Assembly (NCBI GenBank): GCA_023404715.1
Contig: JAEYAR010000199.1
Span: 1 to 53,261 of the forward strand
DNA length: 53,261 nt
Reading direction: 5' to 3'
From: Bacillota bacterium
GTDB lineage: Bacteria; Bacillota; Clostridia; Christensenellales; Aristaeellaceae
How positions within the stretch are numbered: position 1 is the stretch's first letter; every line of letters begins with the position of its first letter. Below, in pieces: positions 17,264 to 25,664 of this stretch. The position numbers were made by a program, and so were the translations under genes. The notes under the pieces were generated by a model. It saw nothing but the letters and a program-made list of their open reading frames with translations. It had not been told where the DNA came from and did no database searches.

Positions 17264-17301
17264 GTCTTTATAAGGTAAGTTTATAAAATTTTCGTCTTTA
17301 T
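17264..17301 (+). promoter_or_regulatory. Direct repeats of GTCTTTAT, probable XRE operator
   Basis: GTCTTTAT occurs at 17264-17271 and 17294-17301 (30-bp spacing), with related TAAGGTAAGT and CTTATAAGTTAC words between and after. The same 8-mer forms a perfect palindrome upstream of the paralogous XRE gene at 2063. Confidence 0.5.
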
Positions 17302-17400
17302 TCCTTATAAGTTACATTTACCATCATATTAACTACACATTGTGAAATAATATCTGTAAACTTAAAACACTTAATAACGTACTACTTAGGACGTGATGAC

Positions 17401-17775
17401 GTGGTTTCTTACAAAATAATCGGCAAGCATATCCGTGAAGCTCGACATCGTCTTGGCTTGAGTCAAGAAGATGCCGCTTTTCGCGCGAATATGTCGCAGC
17501 CTTATTTCGGGAAGTATGAGCGAGGCGATATTCGGCAAAACATTGATAAGCTCGCAGACATAAGCCAAGCCCTAGAAATTCCGTTTATAAGCCTGTTTGA
17601 AGGCGCATTTATACCTGATGGAGCTCTTAACAACAGGCCCGTTCCAGCCGAAGAATATGAAGTCTTTATGAACGAGCTCGGCAGCCTTACCGACGAGCGC
17701 ACGAAGCTCGTCCTCATGCGCCTTTGCGCCGACGTCAGGAGCCTCCTGGCCAAGCCGGAGGATAAAGCCGAGTGA
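17401..17775 (+). CDS. XRE-family regulator, paralog of the gene at 2063
   Basis: 124 residues with a GTG start at 17401. The HTH (IGKHIREARHRLGLSQEDAAFRANMSQPYFGKYERGDI) is closely similar to that of the protein at 2063, and the tail keeps AEEYEVFMNEL and DERTKLVLMRLC. The last 45 bases of the gene lie in an exact 60-bp repeat that recurs after the nuclease gene at 18912. The first two thirds of the gene are AT-richer than the last third, so the gene itself may be mosaic. It probably regulates itself through the GTCTTTAT sites upstream. Confidence 0.88.
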   Translation: MVSYKIIGKHIREARHRLGLSQEDAAFRANMSQPYFGKYERGDIRQNIDKLADISQALEIPFISLFEGAFIPDGALNNRPVPAEEYEVFMNELGSLTDERTKLVLMRLCADVRSLLAKPEDKAE

Positions 17776-17790
17776 CTTTTTCGCCGCCGC
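17731..17790 (+). repeat. 60-bp direct repeat, left copy (3' end of XRE gene)
   Basis: Exactly identical to 18912-18971. It starts GACGTCAGGAGCC, contains the XRE stop codon and ends TCGCCGCCGC. The distance between copies is 1181 bp, and only the DUF1016 gene lies between. Confidence 0.95.
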
Positions 17791-17859
17791 CAGCCTCGTG
17801 GCAGGAGGAACATGGTTTCACGTCCCTTGTCCATTATGATACACACTCGGAGGAATAAC

Positions 17860-18906
17860 ATGGAAAATGGCTTGAGCGTTTATCAGGCAGTAGCTGATGA
17901 GATCAAGCAAATGATCCTCGTCGGAAGGGAAACAGCATATCAAGCCGCAAATTCTGCGATGCTGCTTACTTATTGGAATATTGGCAAGCGAATCGTTGAG
18001 CAAGAACAGGCTGGCGCAGACAGAGCCGAGTATGGGAAGAACTTAATTCCTGCGTTGGCAGCGGTTTTGACTTTTGATTTGGGCGATAGCTATTCTGCAC
18101 GAAATCTCCACTACTACCGAAAGTTTTACCTGCTTTTTCCTGATCAAGAGATTTTGAACGCGTGCGTTCAAAATTTGAACTGGACGCATTTTCGCAGTTT
18201 GCTGCGCGTACCGGATAATGATGCCCGCCTTTGGTATTTAAACGAGGCGGCCAGTGAGGGATGGAGTACTCGTACGCTGGACAGGAACATCAGCACCCAG
18301 TACTATTATCGACTACTTCAATCTCCGAAGAAGGATGCCGTCATTGCAGAGATGCATAGCAAGACAATGAAGCGCCAAAAGAACCAATTCGAGCTTATCA
18401 AAAGTCCAGTCATCGCAGAATTCCTCGGCTTCAAGAATGAGGACAGCTTTCTGGAAAATGATTTGGAGTCGGCAATTCTGACTCACATCCGTGATTTCCT
18501 CATGGAAATGGGACGCGGCTTTGCCTTTGTTGCGCGTCAGCAGCACATCGTCACGGAAACCGAGGACTATTACATCGACCTCGTGTTCTACAATATCGAG
18601 TTGAAGTGCTACGTTCTGATCGATCTTAAAATGGGCAAGATCAATCATCAGGATGTAGGCCAGATCGACATGTATGTTAGGATGTACGACGAGCTGAAAT
18701 GCAAGCCGGACGACAATCCGACCCTCGGAATCCTCCTTTGCTCCGAAACAGATGCGGATATCGCTCGATACTCTGTCCTACATGACAACGACAGACTGTT
18801 CATGTCGAAGTACCTGACTTACCTGCCTACTAAAGAGCAGTTGAAAATAGAGATCGAGCGGCAGAAGGAAATATTTTATATGCAGCATTCGAATTCGAAT
18901 AACTGA
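17860..18906 (+). CDS. DUF1016 (YhcG-type) PD-(D/E)XK nuclease-domain protein
   Basis: 348 residues from the ATG at 17860 (CGGAGG six bases upstream). The N-terminal DUF1016 N domain covers about 5-160 (LLTYWNIGKRIVEQEQAG, SARNLHYYRKFY, LNWTHFRSLLRV). The C-terminal DUF1016 nuclease domain has EDYYIDLVFYNIELKCYVLIDLKMGK, giving the Asp and D-x-K of a PD-(D/E)XK site, then QIDMYV. The family is found near restriction and defence genes; its biological role is not settled. The gene sits alone between two exact copies of the end of the XRE gene, which suggests it was inserted as a cassette. Confidence 0.92.
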   Translation: MENGLSVYQAVADEIKQMILVGRETAYQAANSAMLLTYWNIGKRIVEQEQAGADRAEYGKNLIPALAAVLTFDLGDSYSARNLHYYRKFYLLFPDQEILNACVQNLNWTHFRSLLRVPDNDARLWYLNEAASEGWSTRTLDRNISTQYYYRLLQSPKKDAVIAEMHSKTMKRQKNQFELIKSPVIAEFLGFKNEDSFLENDLESAILTHIRDFLMEMGRGFAFVARQQHIVTETEDYYIDLVFYNIELKCYVLIDLKMGKINHQDVGQIDMYVRMYDELKCKPDDNPTLGILLCSETDADIARYSVLHDNDRLFMSKYLTYLPTKEQLKIEIERQKEIFYMQHSNSNN

Positions 18907-18911
18907 TGAAT

Positions 18912-18971
18912 GACGTCAGGAGCCTCCTGGCCAAGCCGGAGGATAAAGCCGAGTGACTTTTTCGCCGCCGC
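18912..18971 (+). repeat. 60-bp direct repeat, right copy
   Basis: Second exact copy of 17731-17790. Here it is non-coding, 6 bases after the nuclease stop codon. It carries the tail of the XRE reading frame without the rest of the gene. Confidence 0.95.
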
Positions 18972-19017
18972 GAGCCCAAAAAGCTATGCTTAACGCAGAA
19001 AATATCATAGCACACAT

Positions 19018-19047
19018 GTAGGGGCGAGCATTGCGCGCCCGCCCGTC
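19018..19047 (+). repeat. GTAGGGGCG...GCGCGCCC palindromic intergenic repeat
   Basis: One of at least three similar units in this window (also 23712-23742 on the minus strand and 26896-26926); each has a GGGCG..CGCCC palindrome around GCATTGC or GCAATGC. Confidence 0.7.
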
Positions 19048-19051
19048 ATTC

Positions 19052-19082
19052 AAAAGGCTCCTTGTTTTAGGGGAGCCTTTTG
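19052..19082 (+). terminator. Rho-independent terminator
   Basis: AAAAGGCTCC and GGGAGCCTTTT pair around a short loop, followed by GTC. It would end plus-strand transcripts coming from the nuclease gene. Confidence 0.82.
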
Positions 19083-19164
19083 TCTTGCGACGAGCACGGC
19101 ATAACGCGATCCTGTCCCCCGTCCATTGCCAATCCTGTTCTTTTTAATATGATGATGCTAGACA

Positions 19165-19208
19165 AGAGGCCGAAAGCAGGCGTATTGCCCGCTTTCGGCC
19201 TCTTTGTC
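19165..19208 (-). terminator. Terminator of the large surface-protein gene
   Basis: The 12-bp stem GAGGCCGAAAGC/GCTTTCGGCCTC is followed on the minus strand by TTGTCT. It starts five bases after the stop codon of the minus-strand gene. Confidence 0.85.
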
Positions 19209-19212
19209 GTCG

Positions 19213-22200
19213 TCACTCCGCCAGCGTATAGAACCCGTCGCCCGGCACGTCGGCCGCGTAGAACGCGCCCTCCAGCGGACGCACCGCACGCTCCGTCAAG
19301 TATCGGACGGGCAAAAGCCGCTCCGTCCCCAGCGCGGGCACGTACAGCATCGCGCGCTCCTCCGCCTCCTCGTCCGTCGTGCGCAGGCCGAGCGCCAGGC
19401 CCGCGATGGGCTCCGTAACCTCGCGCCCGTCGCGGGTGATCGCGACCCGCCATTGCCCCGCGAGGATCGTCCGGCCTATCAGCGCCGCCTGCTCCTCCGG
19501 GAGCGCCTCCCCTTCCGCGACCGGGATCAGGCTAAAGCTGTATCCGCCGCTCAGCGCTTCCAGGGGGATCATCAGCAGGGCGTCGTCCACCAGGAAGTAT
19601 AGCTGCTTATACATAAGCTTGCGCAGCGCGCGGATGTCCGCGGCTGTCAACCGTACGCTCCGCTGGCTGTACTGCGGGGCCCCGTCGGGCCTTAGGATCG
19701 GCTGCCCCTGCGCGTCCCGGTCCGGCTCCGCCTTAAGCGCCAGCACGCCCGGGCCATTGCTGGTCCGATACGGCCTGGCTCTCCCTTGCGCGTCGAAGAG
19801 CAGATTTTCCGGCAGGATGCTCTTGTCCTCCGCCTGCTCATCCGCTTCCTTCGCGACGATTCGGAATGTGACCGCACGCTCGCCCGTATAATTCCCCACG
19901 CCCCGCACCACCACCTCGGCGTTACCTGTGTTGCGGTTGCGCGTGTAGGCCGCGGTATAGTCCTTGCCTTCTTGCAGCCGCGTCGCGCCGTCGTAGATTG
20001 TGAGCGGCGGCGTGATCTCTTTGCCCGTCCACGTCTGATTCGGGATGCCGCGCAGGTCGATATCCGCATGCGTCAGCGCCTTGCTCGCGATCGTGAACCG
20101 CGCCGTCTCGCCCGTCAGCCTGTAGTTCCCGTCCGCCGTGCTCGCCGTCGCGGTATACGTCCCCGCGTCCGTCTGCGCCCCGCTCACATGCAGGGCCACG
20201 CTCCTTCCGTTTACGTCCACATAGCTCGCCGTCGGGGCCTGCGCCTTTCCATTATACGTAAACGCCGCGTTCCCCCAGCTGGCCGCCGCTTCCCTCGGCG
20301 AAACGGTAAATTCCATTTGATCGTTCAATACGTTCCTTGTGATCAGGTCGGCGGGAAGCATGGCTTTCACCGTGATACTTGAGCTATCCACGGATGATCC
20401 GTCCACCGTCAGGGGAATTCTCTGGCCGTTTGCCTCCCGATAAAATGCCGCGGGCGACTGTGTCTGCCCATTATAGGGTAGGTTTGTATTCTCCCATTGG
20501 ACGTCAACCGTATTCATATAGTGAATCTCTCGCTCGGCCTCTATGCTGGGTGCATATTTGTTGCCGTCATTGCGCAGATAGATCGAATATATCCTATCCT
20601 CTTGATCCGGCGCCATAAGATCGAGGAGATTAAAGCTGGGCGTCGCGGAAGAAAGGCTCGGATGGTTTCGGTCTGCATCTTGTAAGGTGACCTTATAGGA
20701 CTCGGCACGCGGGTCTGCCTGCCAGGTAAGAGCGCCGTTGCGCTCAATACGGATGCTCGCAGGCGCGTCAAGCATTAACTGAAAGCTCATGCCGCTCACT
20801 TGGCTGGGTGCGCCACCCCGCACAGCAATCGCCTTGACCGTTGCGTTATCCATGAGCGTAAAAGGGCCTGTGTAGCGGATGCCGTTCGTCTCTGTTGGCT
20901 CGCTCCTGTCCGTGGTATAGTAGATTGCAGCCCCCGCATCCGCGCGAATGCTGATTTCGATTCCGGTAGAGACTGTCGCCCCTACGCCTCCGCCTATGCC
21001 GCCGGCCGGGCTAATTGTCGGCAGGGCAGGCGGATTAAATGTCACAGGCGCGCTCATCGCCGAGGAAGCGCTAGCCTCATACACATCTGATTCCGTTGTG
21101 GAAATCAAAAACTGATAATTGCCCGCGCCGTGTATTCGCATTCGGCCTGTAAGATCATAGCGCTGTGTTTCTCGATTTCCGGAATCAATGTATATCGACT
21201 CAAGGCGGAGATAAGTTCCGGCGGTTTCGCTGTATTTATAGAGATCCAGCCAAGAACGCGTTACCATGCTGCTGACCCGCCACGTCGCGGTAAATCCATC
21301 CCAGCCAAGATCGTCGGGCGTATCCAGCTTCCAACTGTAATTGGCCATCGACACGCGACTTTGCCTTCCCGTCGCATCCACCGCCACGGCCTTAAGGAAC
21401 CGATCCTGGTCGGACGAAAGCAGGAACGGCCCGGAATATGCGGTCCCATTATCCGGCGTAGGATCGCTGTTGTCCAATGTATAGTATATATCCAGCCCGT
21501 CCCGTGCGGTTATTGTCACAAGAAAGGGGGTGGATACAAATCCATTATAAATACCGGGACTTATAACCGGCTTTGGAACTTCGTTGTCGCTGTAGTATGT
21601 GACCAACGTAAGGTCTTTGCTGACGGCGAGCGAACCCGCTTGAACCGTCACTTTGATCTTATGTTCGCCAAAATAACCCGGCTTCGCAATTCCGGTGATC
21701 CAGCCCGTATCCGGATTGCAAATCAGTTCATTCGGAAGGCCTTCCGCCGTCCAGACCAGTTTTTCGGTTCCGGTATAACGCGCGGTCAGCTGATAGGTAT
21801 AGTTTTCCCACCAATCTGCCGGCGGCAGGCCCATGGTTTCGATGACCAGCTCACCGGCATACGAAAGGGAGGCGCTGCGCTCTGACCAGATGCTTCGTGG
21901 ATAGGTACTGCTGGCTGCGTATACTTCAAACGTATAACTGCCTGGGCCAAACCTTTCCAGCGTATCGCTCAAGTCGACCGAATTTGCCTTTTGCACCGAT
22001 AAGCTCTCAATACTTCGCCCATTCTTATAAATGGCGACCCTTGTATTGGTGGCTTTGGCGTCTATATTCCAGTTGGCGACGTGTCCGTTCCAGGTAATAT
22101 GGGTAGGCTGGTCGTGCTGCAGCTTGTAGGCGGCCGAAGAGAGGGGGCTCTTGCGCCCTTCCAAGATGGCGATCGCCTTCACCGTACAGTTATCCGTGAT

Positions 22201-22791
22201 TGTAAACGGCCCCTGATACAACGTGCTCGCATCCGTGGGCTCCGACCCATCTGTGGTGTAGTAAACCGACGCGTCTGCGCCGCCGTCAATCGTCACCTCG
22301 ACGCCGCTGGTGACGGTTCCGGCTACGCCGCCGGTCGGGGTGATATGCGGAGCGGATAACGGCGTCTCGGCCAACGTCATCACAGGCGCGAGCTGCTTCG
22401 TTTCGCTTTGAAACGCGAGGATTTCCCCGCACAGCGCGCAGCGCGCCCCCGCCGTCAGGCCCGGGCTCGTCAGCGTCGCCGCCACCGCCGGGATTTCCTC
22501 CTCCACGTGCGTAAGCTGCTCCGTCTCCACCGGCGCGGTCAGGATTTCCCCGCACAGCGCGCAGCGGCTCCCCGCCGTCTGCCCCGTCTGCGTGCACGTC
22601 GCCTCCACCGCCGGGATTTCCTCCGGCACGTGCGGCTGATTCCCCTGCACCTCGCCGCTGGTCGCCGTCGCCGGACAATAGGCAGTCTCCGCTCGGGCGG
22701 GCTGCGCGCCCATCGGGCTGGCCGTATACGCAATCGTAAACGCGAGCCATAGGGCCATCAACCGCGCTTTTTGACTTTTCCGTCTTCTCAT
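19213..22791 (-). CDS. Large secreted protein with CHB_HEX_C-like and MBG-type repeats
   Basis: 1192 residues from the ATG at 22791 (GAGGAGGAGC upstream). A signal peptide with a basic start (MRRRKSQKAR) and AXA-type cleavage near QPARAETA is present. Two copies of EEIPAVxAT...CALCGEIL follow. Three chitobiase/hexosaminidase C-terminal-like repeats each carry YYTTDGSEPT or a close variant and GPF--(T)DN-TVKAIAV. At least two MBG/YDG-type beta domains follow (NAAFTYNGKAQAPTASY and a similar block). The C-terminus is a beta-rich module without LPXTG, SLH or membrane anchor that I can see, so attachment to the cell is unexplained. Likely an extracellular, ligand-binding or adhesive protein. It is monocistronic with its own terminator. 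Confidence 0.88.
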   Translation of the reverse strand: MRRRKSQKARLMALWLAFTIAYTASPMGAQPARAETAYCPATATSGEVQGNQPHVPEEIPAVEATCTQTGQTAGSRCALCGEILTAPVETEQLTHVEEEIPAVAATLTSPGLTAGARCALCGEILAFQSETKQLAPVMTLAETPLSAPHITPTGGVAGTVTSGVEVTIDGGADASVYYTTDGSEPTDASTLYQGPFTITDNCTVKAIAILEGRKSPLSSAAYKLQHDQPTHITWNGHVANWNIDAKATNTRVAIYKNGRSIESLSVQKANSVDLSDTLERFGPGSYTFEVYAASSTYPRSIWSERSASLSYAGELVIETMGLPPADWWENYTYQLTARYTGTEKLVWTAEGLPNELICNPDTGWITGIAKPGYFGEHKIKVTVQAGSLAVSKDLTLVTYYSDNEVPKPVISPGIYNGFVSTPFLVTITARDGLDIYYTLDNSDPTPDNGTAYSGPFLLSSDQDRFLKAVAVDATGRQSRVSMANYSWKLDTPDDLGWDGFTATWRVSSMVTRSWLDLYKYSETAGTYLRLESIYIDSGNRETQRYDLTGRMRIHGAGNYQFLISTTESDVYEASASSAMSAPVTFNPPALPTISPAGGIGGGVGATVSTGIEISIRADAGAAIYYTTDRSEPTETNGIRYTGPFTLMDNATVKAIAVRGGAPSQVSGMSFQLMLDAPASIRIERNGALTWQADPRAESYKVTLQDADRNHPSLSSATPSFNLLDLMAPDQEDRIYSIYLRNDGNKYAPSIEAEREIHYMNTVDVQWENTNLPYNGQTQSPAAFYREANGQRIPLTVDGSSVDSSSITVKAMLPADLITRNVLNDQMEFTVSPREAAASWGNAAFTYNGKAQAPTASYVDVNGRSVALHVSGAQTDAGTYTATASTADGNYRLTGETARFTIASKALTHADIDLRGIPNQTWTGKEITPPLTIYDGATRLQEGKDYTAAYTRNRNTGNAEVVVRGVGNYTGERAVTFRIVAKEADEQAEDKSILPENLLFDAQGRARPYRTSNGPGVLALKAEPDRDAQGQPILRPDGAPQYSQRSVRLTAADIRALRKLMYKQLYFLVDDALLMIPLEALSGGYSFSLIPVAEGEALPEEQAALIGRTILAGQWRVAITRDGREVTEPIAGLALGLRTTDEEAEERAMLYVPALGTERLLPVRYLTERAVRPLEGAFYAADVPGDGFYTLAE

Positions 22792-22848
22792 TTGATGCTC
22801 CTCCTCTTCAATGACCTGGGCAATAAGGGCAAATCTGATCATTTTTGA

Positions 22849-23046
22849 TCAGATTTTAAAGACCGCACCTTTCCCAGCGGAAGATGCGGTTGTTTTCACA
22901 CGTATTCTATTAATGCATACGTTTTGTGCCATATCCAGAGCAGCCATAACTTGCTTATAAAGGAAGCGAATTTGCTTCCTTTTTTTCTTTTGGTGCGCTG
23001 TCATGCAACGTATGCGATAAATGGCCTGTCGCTTCTCTTTGCCCAT
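22849..23046 (-). other. Leader region A with possible short ORF and hairpin
   Basis: On the minus strand a -10-like TACAAT, an AAAGGAG site and an ATG (MGKEKRQAIYRIRCM, 65 codons) precede a hairpin of the CCGCATCTTCC...GGTGCGG type followed by TCTTT, just before the surface-protein gene. Region B at 23295-23500 repeats this order. Whether the short ORF is translated is unknown; the hairpin lies inside it, which resembles an attenuator. Confidence 0.45.
22959..22988 (+). terminator. Plus-strand terminator-like hairpin inside leader A
   Basis: GGAAGCGAATTTGCTTCC is followed by TTTTTTTC on the plus strand. No plus-strand gene ends here, so an antisense transcript is possible. Confidence 0.45.
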
Positions 23047-23115
23047 ATGCTGCGCTCCTTTGCTTTCATTGTACCATGCTTCGTACGGGGAATCAAGCGG
23101 ATTCGCGCGAGATAC

Positions 23116-23298
23116 TCATCGCAGCCGGCCGCTTGTCTCGCTATACGCCAGCACGTGCGCGGAGGCCCGCGTCATGCGCCGGACGCCCTCCGCCTTGTCG
23201 TCGCGCTCCACGGCGATCGTCGATAGGGCAGCCGACAAGAGGGCGCATACGACCCAAAGCGCCAGGATACATTCTTTGAATTTCCCCGTCCTTTTCAT
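23116..23298 (-). CDS. Small membrane or exported protein (60 aa)
   Basis: The ATG at 23298 has GGGAGGAAAGC before it. The sequence MKRTGKFKECILALWVVCALLSAALSTIAVE is a basic start plus a single hydrophobic segment, then a charged tail of about 30 residues. It could be a tiny exported or membrane protein. It lies directly after leader region B, in the place that the surface-protein gene has after leader A, so it may be a remnant of a larger gene that shared this control region. Confidence 0.5.
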   Translation of the reverse strand: MKRTGKFKECILALWVVCALLSAALSTIAVERDDKAEGVRRMTRASAHVLAYSETSGRLR

Positions 23299-23339
23299 AC
23301 AGCTTTCCTCCCGTCTGAATGGGGCGCACGCCGTCCTTC

Positions 23340-23500
23340 GGGCCGATATGGGGCAATCTGATTGTTTTTCGTCAGAATGTAAAAACCGCATCTTCCCTTT
23401 CGGAAAGATGCGGTCCACATATCTACACAAGCGGAGACGATGCTCCTCCATTTACCCATATCACGCGCTCCTTTGCTTTGTATCATTGTATCACGCCTCG
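23340..23500 (-). other. Leader region B, similar to leader A
   Basis: On the minus strand: TACAAT, AAAGCAAAGGAGCGC, ATGGGTAAA, then the hairpin CCGCATCTTTCC-GAAA-GGGAAGATGCGG followed by TTTTTAC, then an ATCAGATTGCCC word. The same words in the same order occur in leader A (GCAAAGGAGCGC, ATGGGCAAA, CCGCATCTTCC, ATCAGATTTGCCC). Confidence 0.6.
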
Positions 23501-23575
23501 CAAGCGAAATCAAGCCTTTTCTTCCGGCCGCCACATTCGTTTCATCAATAGGAGATGGCAGCCAGAGCGGTCCCC

Positions 23576-23632
23576 TTCTCCCGTGGCTCTCCCTTCGGGA
23601 GAGCTGTCGCCCGCAGGCGACTGAGAGGGCAA
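23576..23632. repeat. CTCTCCC/GGGAGAG palindromic intergenic repeat
   Basis: GGCTCTCCCTTCGGGAGAGC is a perfect hairpin followed by GTCGCCCGCAGGCGACTGAGAGGG. Related units are at 38526-38590 and 46609-46650. Confidence 0.65.
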
Positions 23633-23711
23633 TCAGGAGCCGCCGAGAAAGCGCCCGCTCCGTCACGTCTACGCCGCGCCACCGCTACCGGCGGGAAGAG
23701 GCTTTGAGCAT

Positions 23712-23742
23712 CGGGGCGCAGGCGCGCAATGCGCGCCCCTAC
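23712..23742 (-). repeat. GTAGGGGCG...GCGCGCC palindromic intergenic repeat
   Basis: On the minus strand this reads TGTAGGGGCGCGCATTGCGC and continues into a GC palindrome, matching the unit at 19018. It lies in the gap before the histidine-kinase gene end. Confidence 0.7.
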
Positions 23743-23786
23743 AAAGGGTTGAAGGGTTTCGCGCATAAAGGGAATCGCAACTTGGT

Positions 23787-25664
23787 TTAGGATACGAACG
23801 TATCCGGCCTCATCGCCTCGCTCGCCTGCGCCTGAAACAGCAGCGTAAAGACCGCGCCGCCCTCGGGCCGGTTGCCCGCCTGCACGCTGCCGCCCTTGTC
23901 CCCGGCCGTGAACCCACGCTCGAAGAGTTTGGGCAGGCTGTCCGCCGGGATGCCGGGGCCGGTGTCCGATATGGTCAGGCGTACGCTCTCCGCCGCGCGC
24001 TCGATCGCGACTTGAATCGTTCCCTCCCTAGGGGTGTAGCGCAGGGCGTTGTAGATCAGGTTGTCCAGCACGCTGTTGAGCAGCGCCTTGTCCGCCAGCA
24101 GGGCGTCCCCGGTATCGGCGCTTACGTCCAAGTACACGCCCTCTATCTCTAGAATGCCCTCGTACTTGGCCTGCAATGTCACGCATAGCTCGTCCGCCGG
24201 CAGCGCCTGCAGCGCGCAGCGCATGCCCTGCCCGTCCAGCCGCGACGTATCGAGCAGGTTGCTCACCAAATGGGCGATTTCCCGCTGGCTGCGCCCCAGC
24301 GCCGTCGTAAAGCGCCGCCGCTGCGCGTCGTCCCGGATGGTTTCGAGGCGTTGAATCGCCAGCCCCATGGCGGTGACGGGCGTCTTCAGGTCGTGCGCCG
24401 CCTGGGCCCAAAATGCGTCCTTCATGCGGCTGAGCGCCTGCTCGTGCGCCAGCATGTCCTCTGTTCGGGCGTAGCGGACGGCGAGGGCCAGCATGTTCGC
24501 AAACACGAAGACCATCATCGTCGATTGTTCCAGGCCGCTCAATGCGGGATAGGAAGCCCAGATGTAGAGGTACGACTCCGCCAGGATGCCCAGGATGAAG
24601 ACGCCTCCCCCGGCGATGACCAGAATCGCCTCCGTATCCCGGATGACCCGCAGGTTTCTCGCCAGCCGCCAGATGATGTACACGCCATAGGGCACGCTCA
24701 CCGCCTGATAGATGAGCAGCCCCCAGGAGAAAACCGCGGGCTTAGTCGCCAGCACGGCCAGGGCAAACAGCGCGTTAAGGCCCATGTATAGCCGAAACCC
24801 CCGCGCGTTCAACAAGCCCGGGAACATGCCGTTCAGGTATACGACGAACGACGCGATCATGACGATCAGCGCCCCGTACTCTACGCGCATGGAAAAGACC
24901 CAATCCATGCGCGGCCAAAGGCGCGTCATGAACTTGTCCCCGACGAGCAGCATGTGGATCGCGTTGCCCAGGCAGCTCGCCCCGAATGCCAAAAAGAAGC
25001 TTCTGCGGCTGAAAAAAAGGTACATCCCCAGATAAAATACAAAGATCATCACCAGGCAGCCCACGATGACGCACGCGCGCAGCAGGGCCCTCAGCTCCAT
25101 CCGAATGAGGTTGTCGGGCGCGGAGATGTAGAGCGGGTAGGCCGTGCCGCCCTTGCGGTATACGTAGTTCGCATATTGAAAGATGATCTCCGTCTCGTCC
25201 GTCTGCGGCGTAAACAGGTAGATCGCCGTGCGCGCGGCGGGGACGATCTCTTCGGGCGACCGGCCCGGCCAACCCACGGGCGCCTGCTCCTGCCCGTCGA
25301 TGAAAATGCGCTGGGCAAAGTTGATCGCCATGGACCGCAGGGCATAGGGCTGGCCGGCGGGCAGGCGCAGCGTCACCCGATAGGTGCCGTACTGCACGGT
25401 ATATTGATCCGCGCTTTGAAAGCTACGCCCTTCGGGCGCGCCCGCTCGGAAATCCTCCGGGAACAGGTGCGCGTCCGGGTAAAAAGCAAATCCCTCCGGG
25501 CGCACCCGGGCAATCTCACCGGATAGGTCCAGGCCGCTTAAATCCCCCCGGCCGTCCTGCGTGGGGATGGATACCATATCCCAGCCGGTGAGTGCGCCGA
25601 TGACGGTAAACATCAGGGCCACGAGCCCGAAAAACAGGACGATGCGCGCCGCTTTACGTCTCAT
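23787..25664 (-). CDS. Membrane sensor histidine kinase lacking the G2 box
   Basis: 625 residues from the ATG at 25664, which overlaps the end of the response-regulator gene by 11 bases (GGGAGG upstream). One N-terminal membrane segment, an outside beta-rich domain (about 35-185) and about seven membrane segments (about 190-400) suggest a 7TMR-DISM-type sensor. The HisKA H box is AHDLKTPVTAMG (His about 422), the N box is NLIYNALRYTP and the G1 box ISDTGPGIP. After the F box (KLFERGF) the sequence goes from TAGDKGG straight into SVQAGNRPEGGAVFTL: the expected GLGLxxxxxxxxxHGG stretch is absent. The reading frame is intact. ATP-lid function may be changed. The signal is unknown. Confidence 0.9.
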   Translation of the reverse strand: MRRKAARIVLFFGLVALMFTVIGALTGWDMVSIPTQDGRGDLSGLDLSGEIARVRPEGFAFYPDAHLFPEDFRAGAPEGRSFQSADQYTVQYGTYRVTLRLPAGQPYALRSMAINFAQRIFIDGQEQAPVGWPGRSPEEIVPAARTAIYLFTPQTDETEIIFQYANYVYRKGGTAYPLYISAPDNLIRMELRALLRACVIVGCLVMIFVFYLGMYLFFSRRSFFLAFGASCLGNAIHMLLVGDKFMTRLWPRMDWVFSMRVEYGALIVMIASFVVYLNGMFPGLLNARGFRLYMGLNALFALAVLATKPAVFSWGLLIYQAVSVPYGVYIIWRLARNLRVIRDTEAILVIAGGGVFILGILAESYLYIWASYPALSGLEQSTMMVFVFANMLALAVRYARTEDMLAHEQALSRMKDAFWAQAAHDLKTPVTAMGLAIQRLETIRDDAQRRRFTTALGRSQREIAHLVSNLLDTSRLDGQGMRCALQALPADELCVTLQAKYEGILEIEGVYLDVSADTGDALLADKALLNSVLDNLIYNALRYTPREGTIQVAIERAAESVRLTISDTGPGIPADSLPKLFERGFTAGDKGGSVQAGNRPEGGAVFTLLFQAQASEAMRPDTFVS

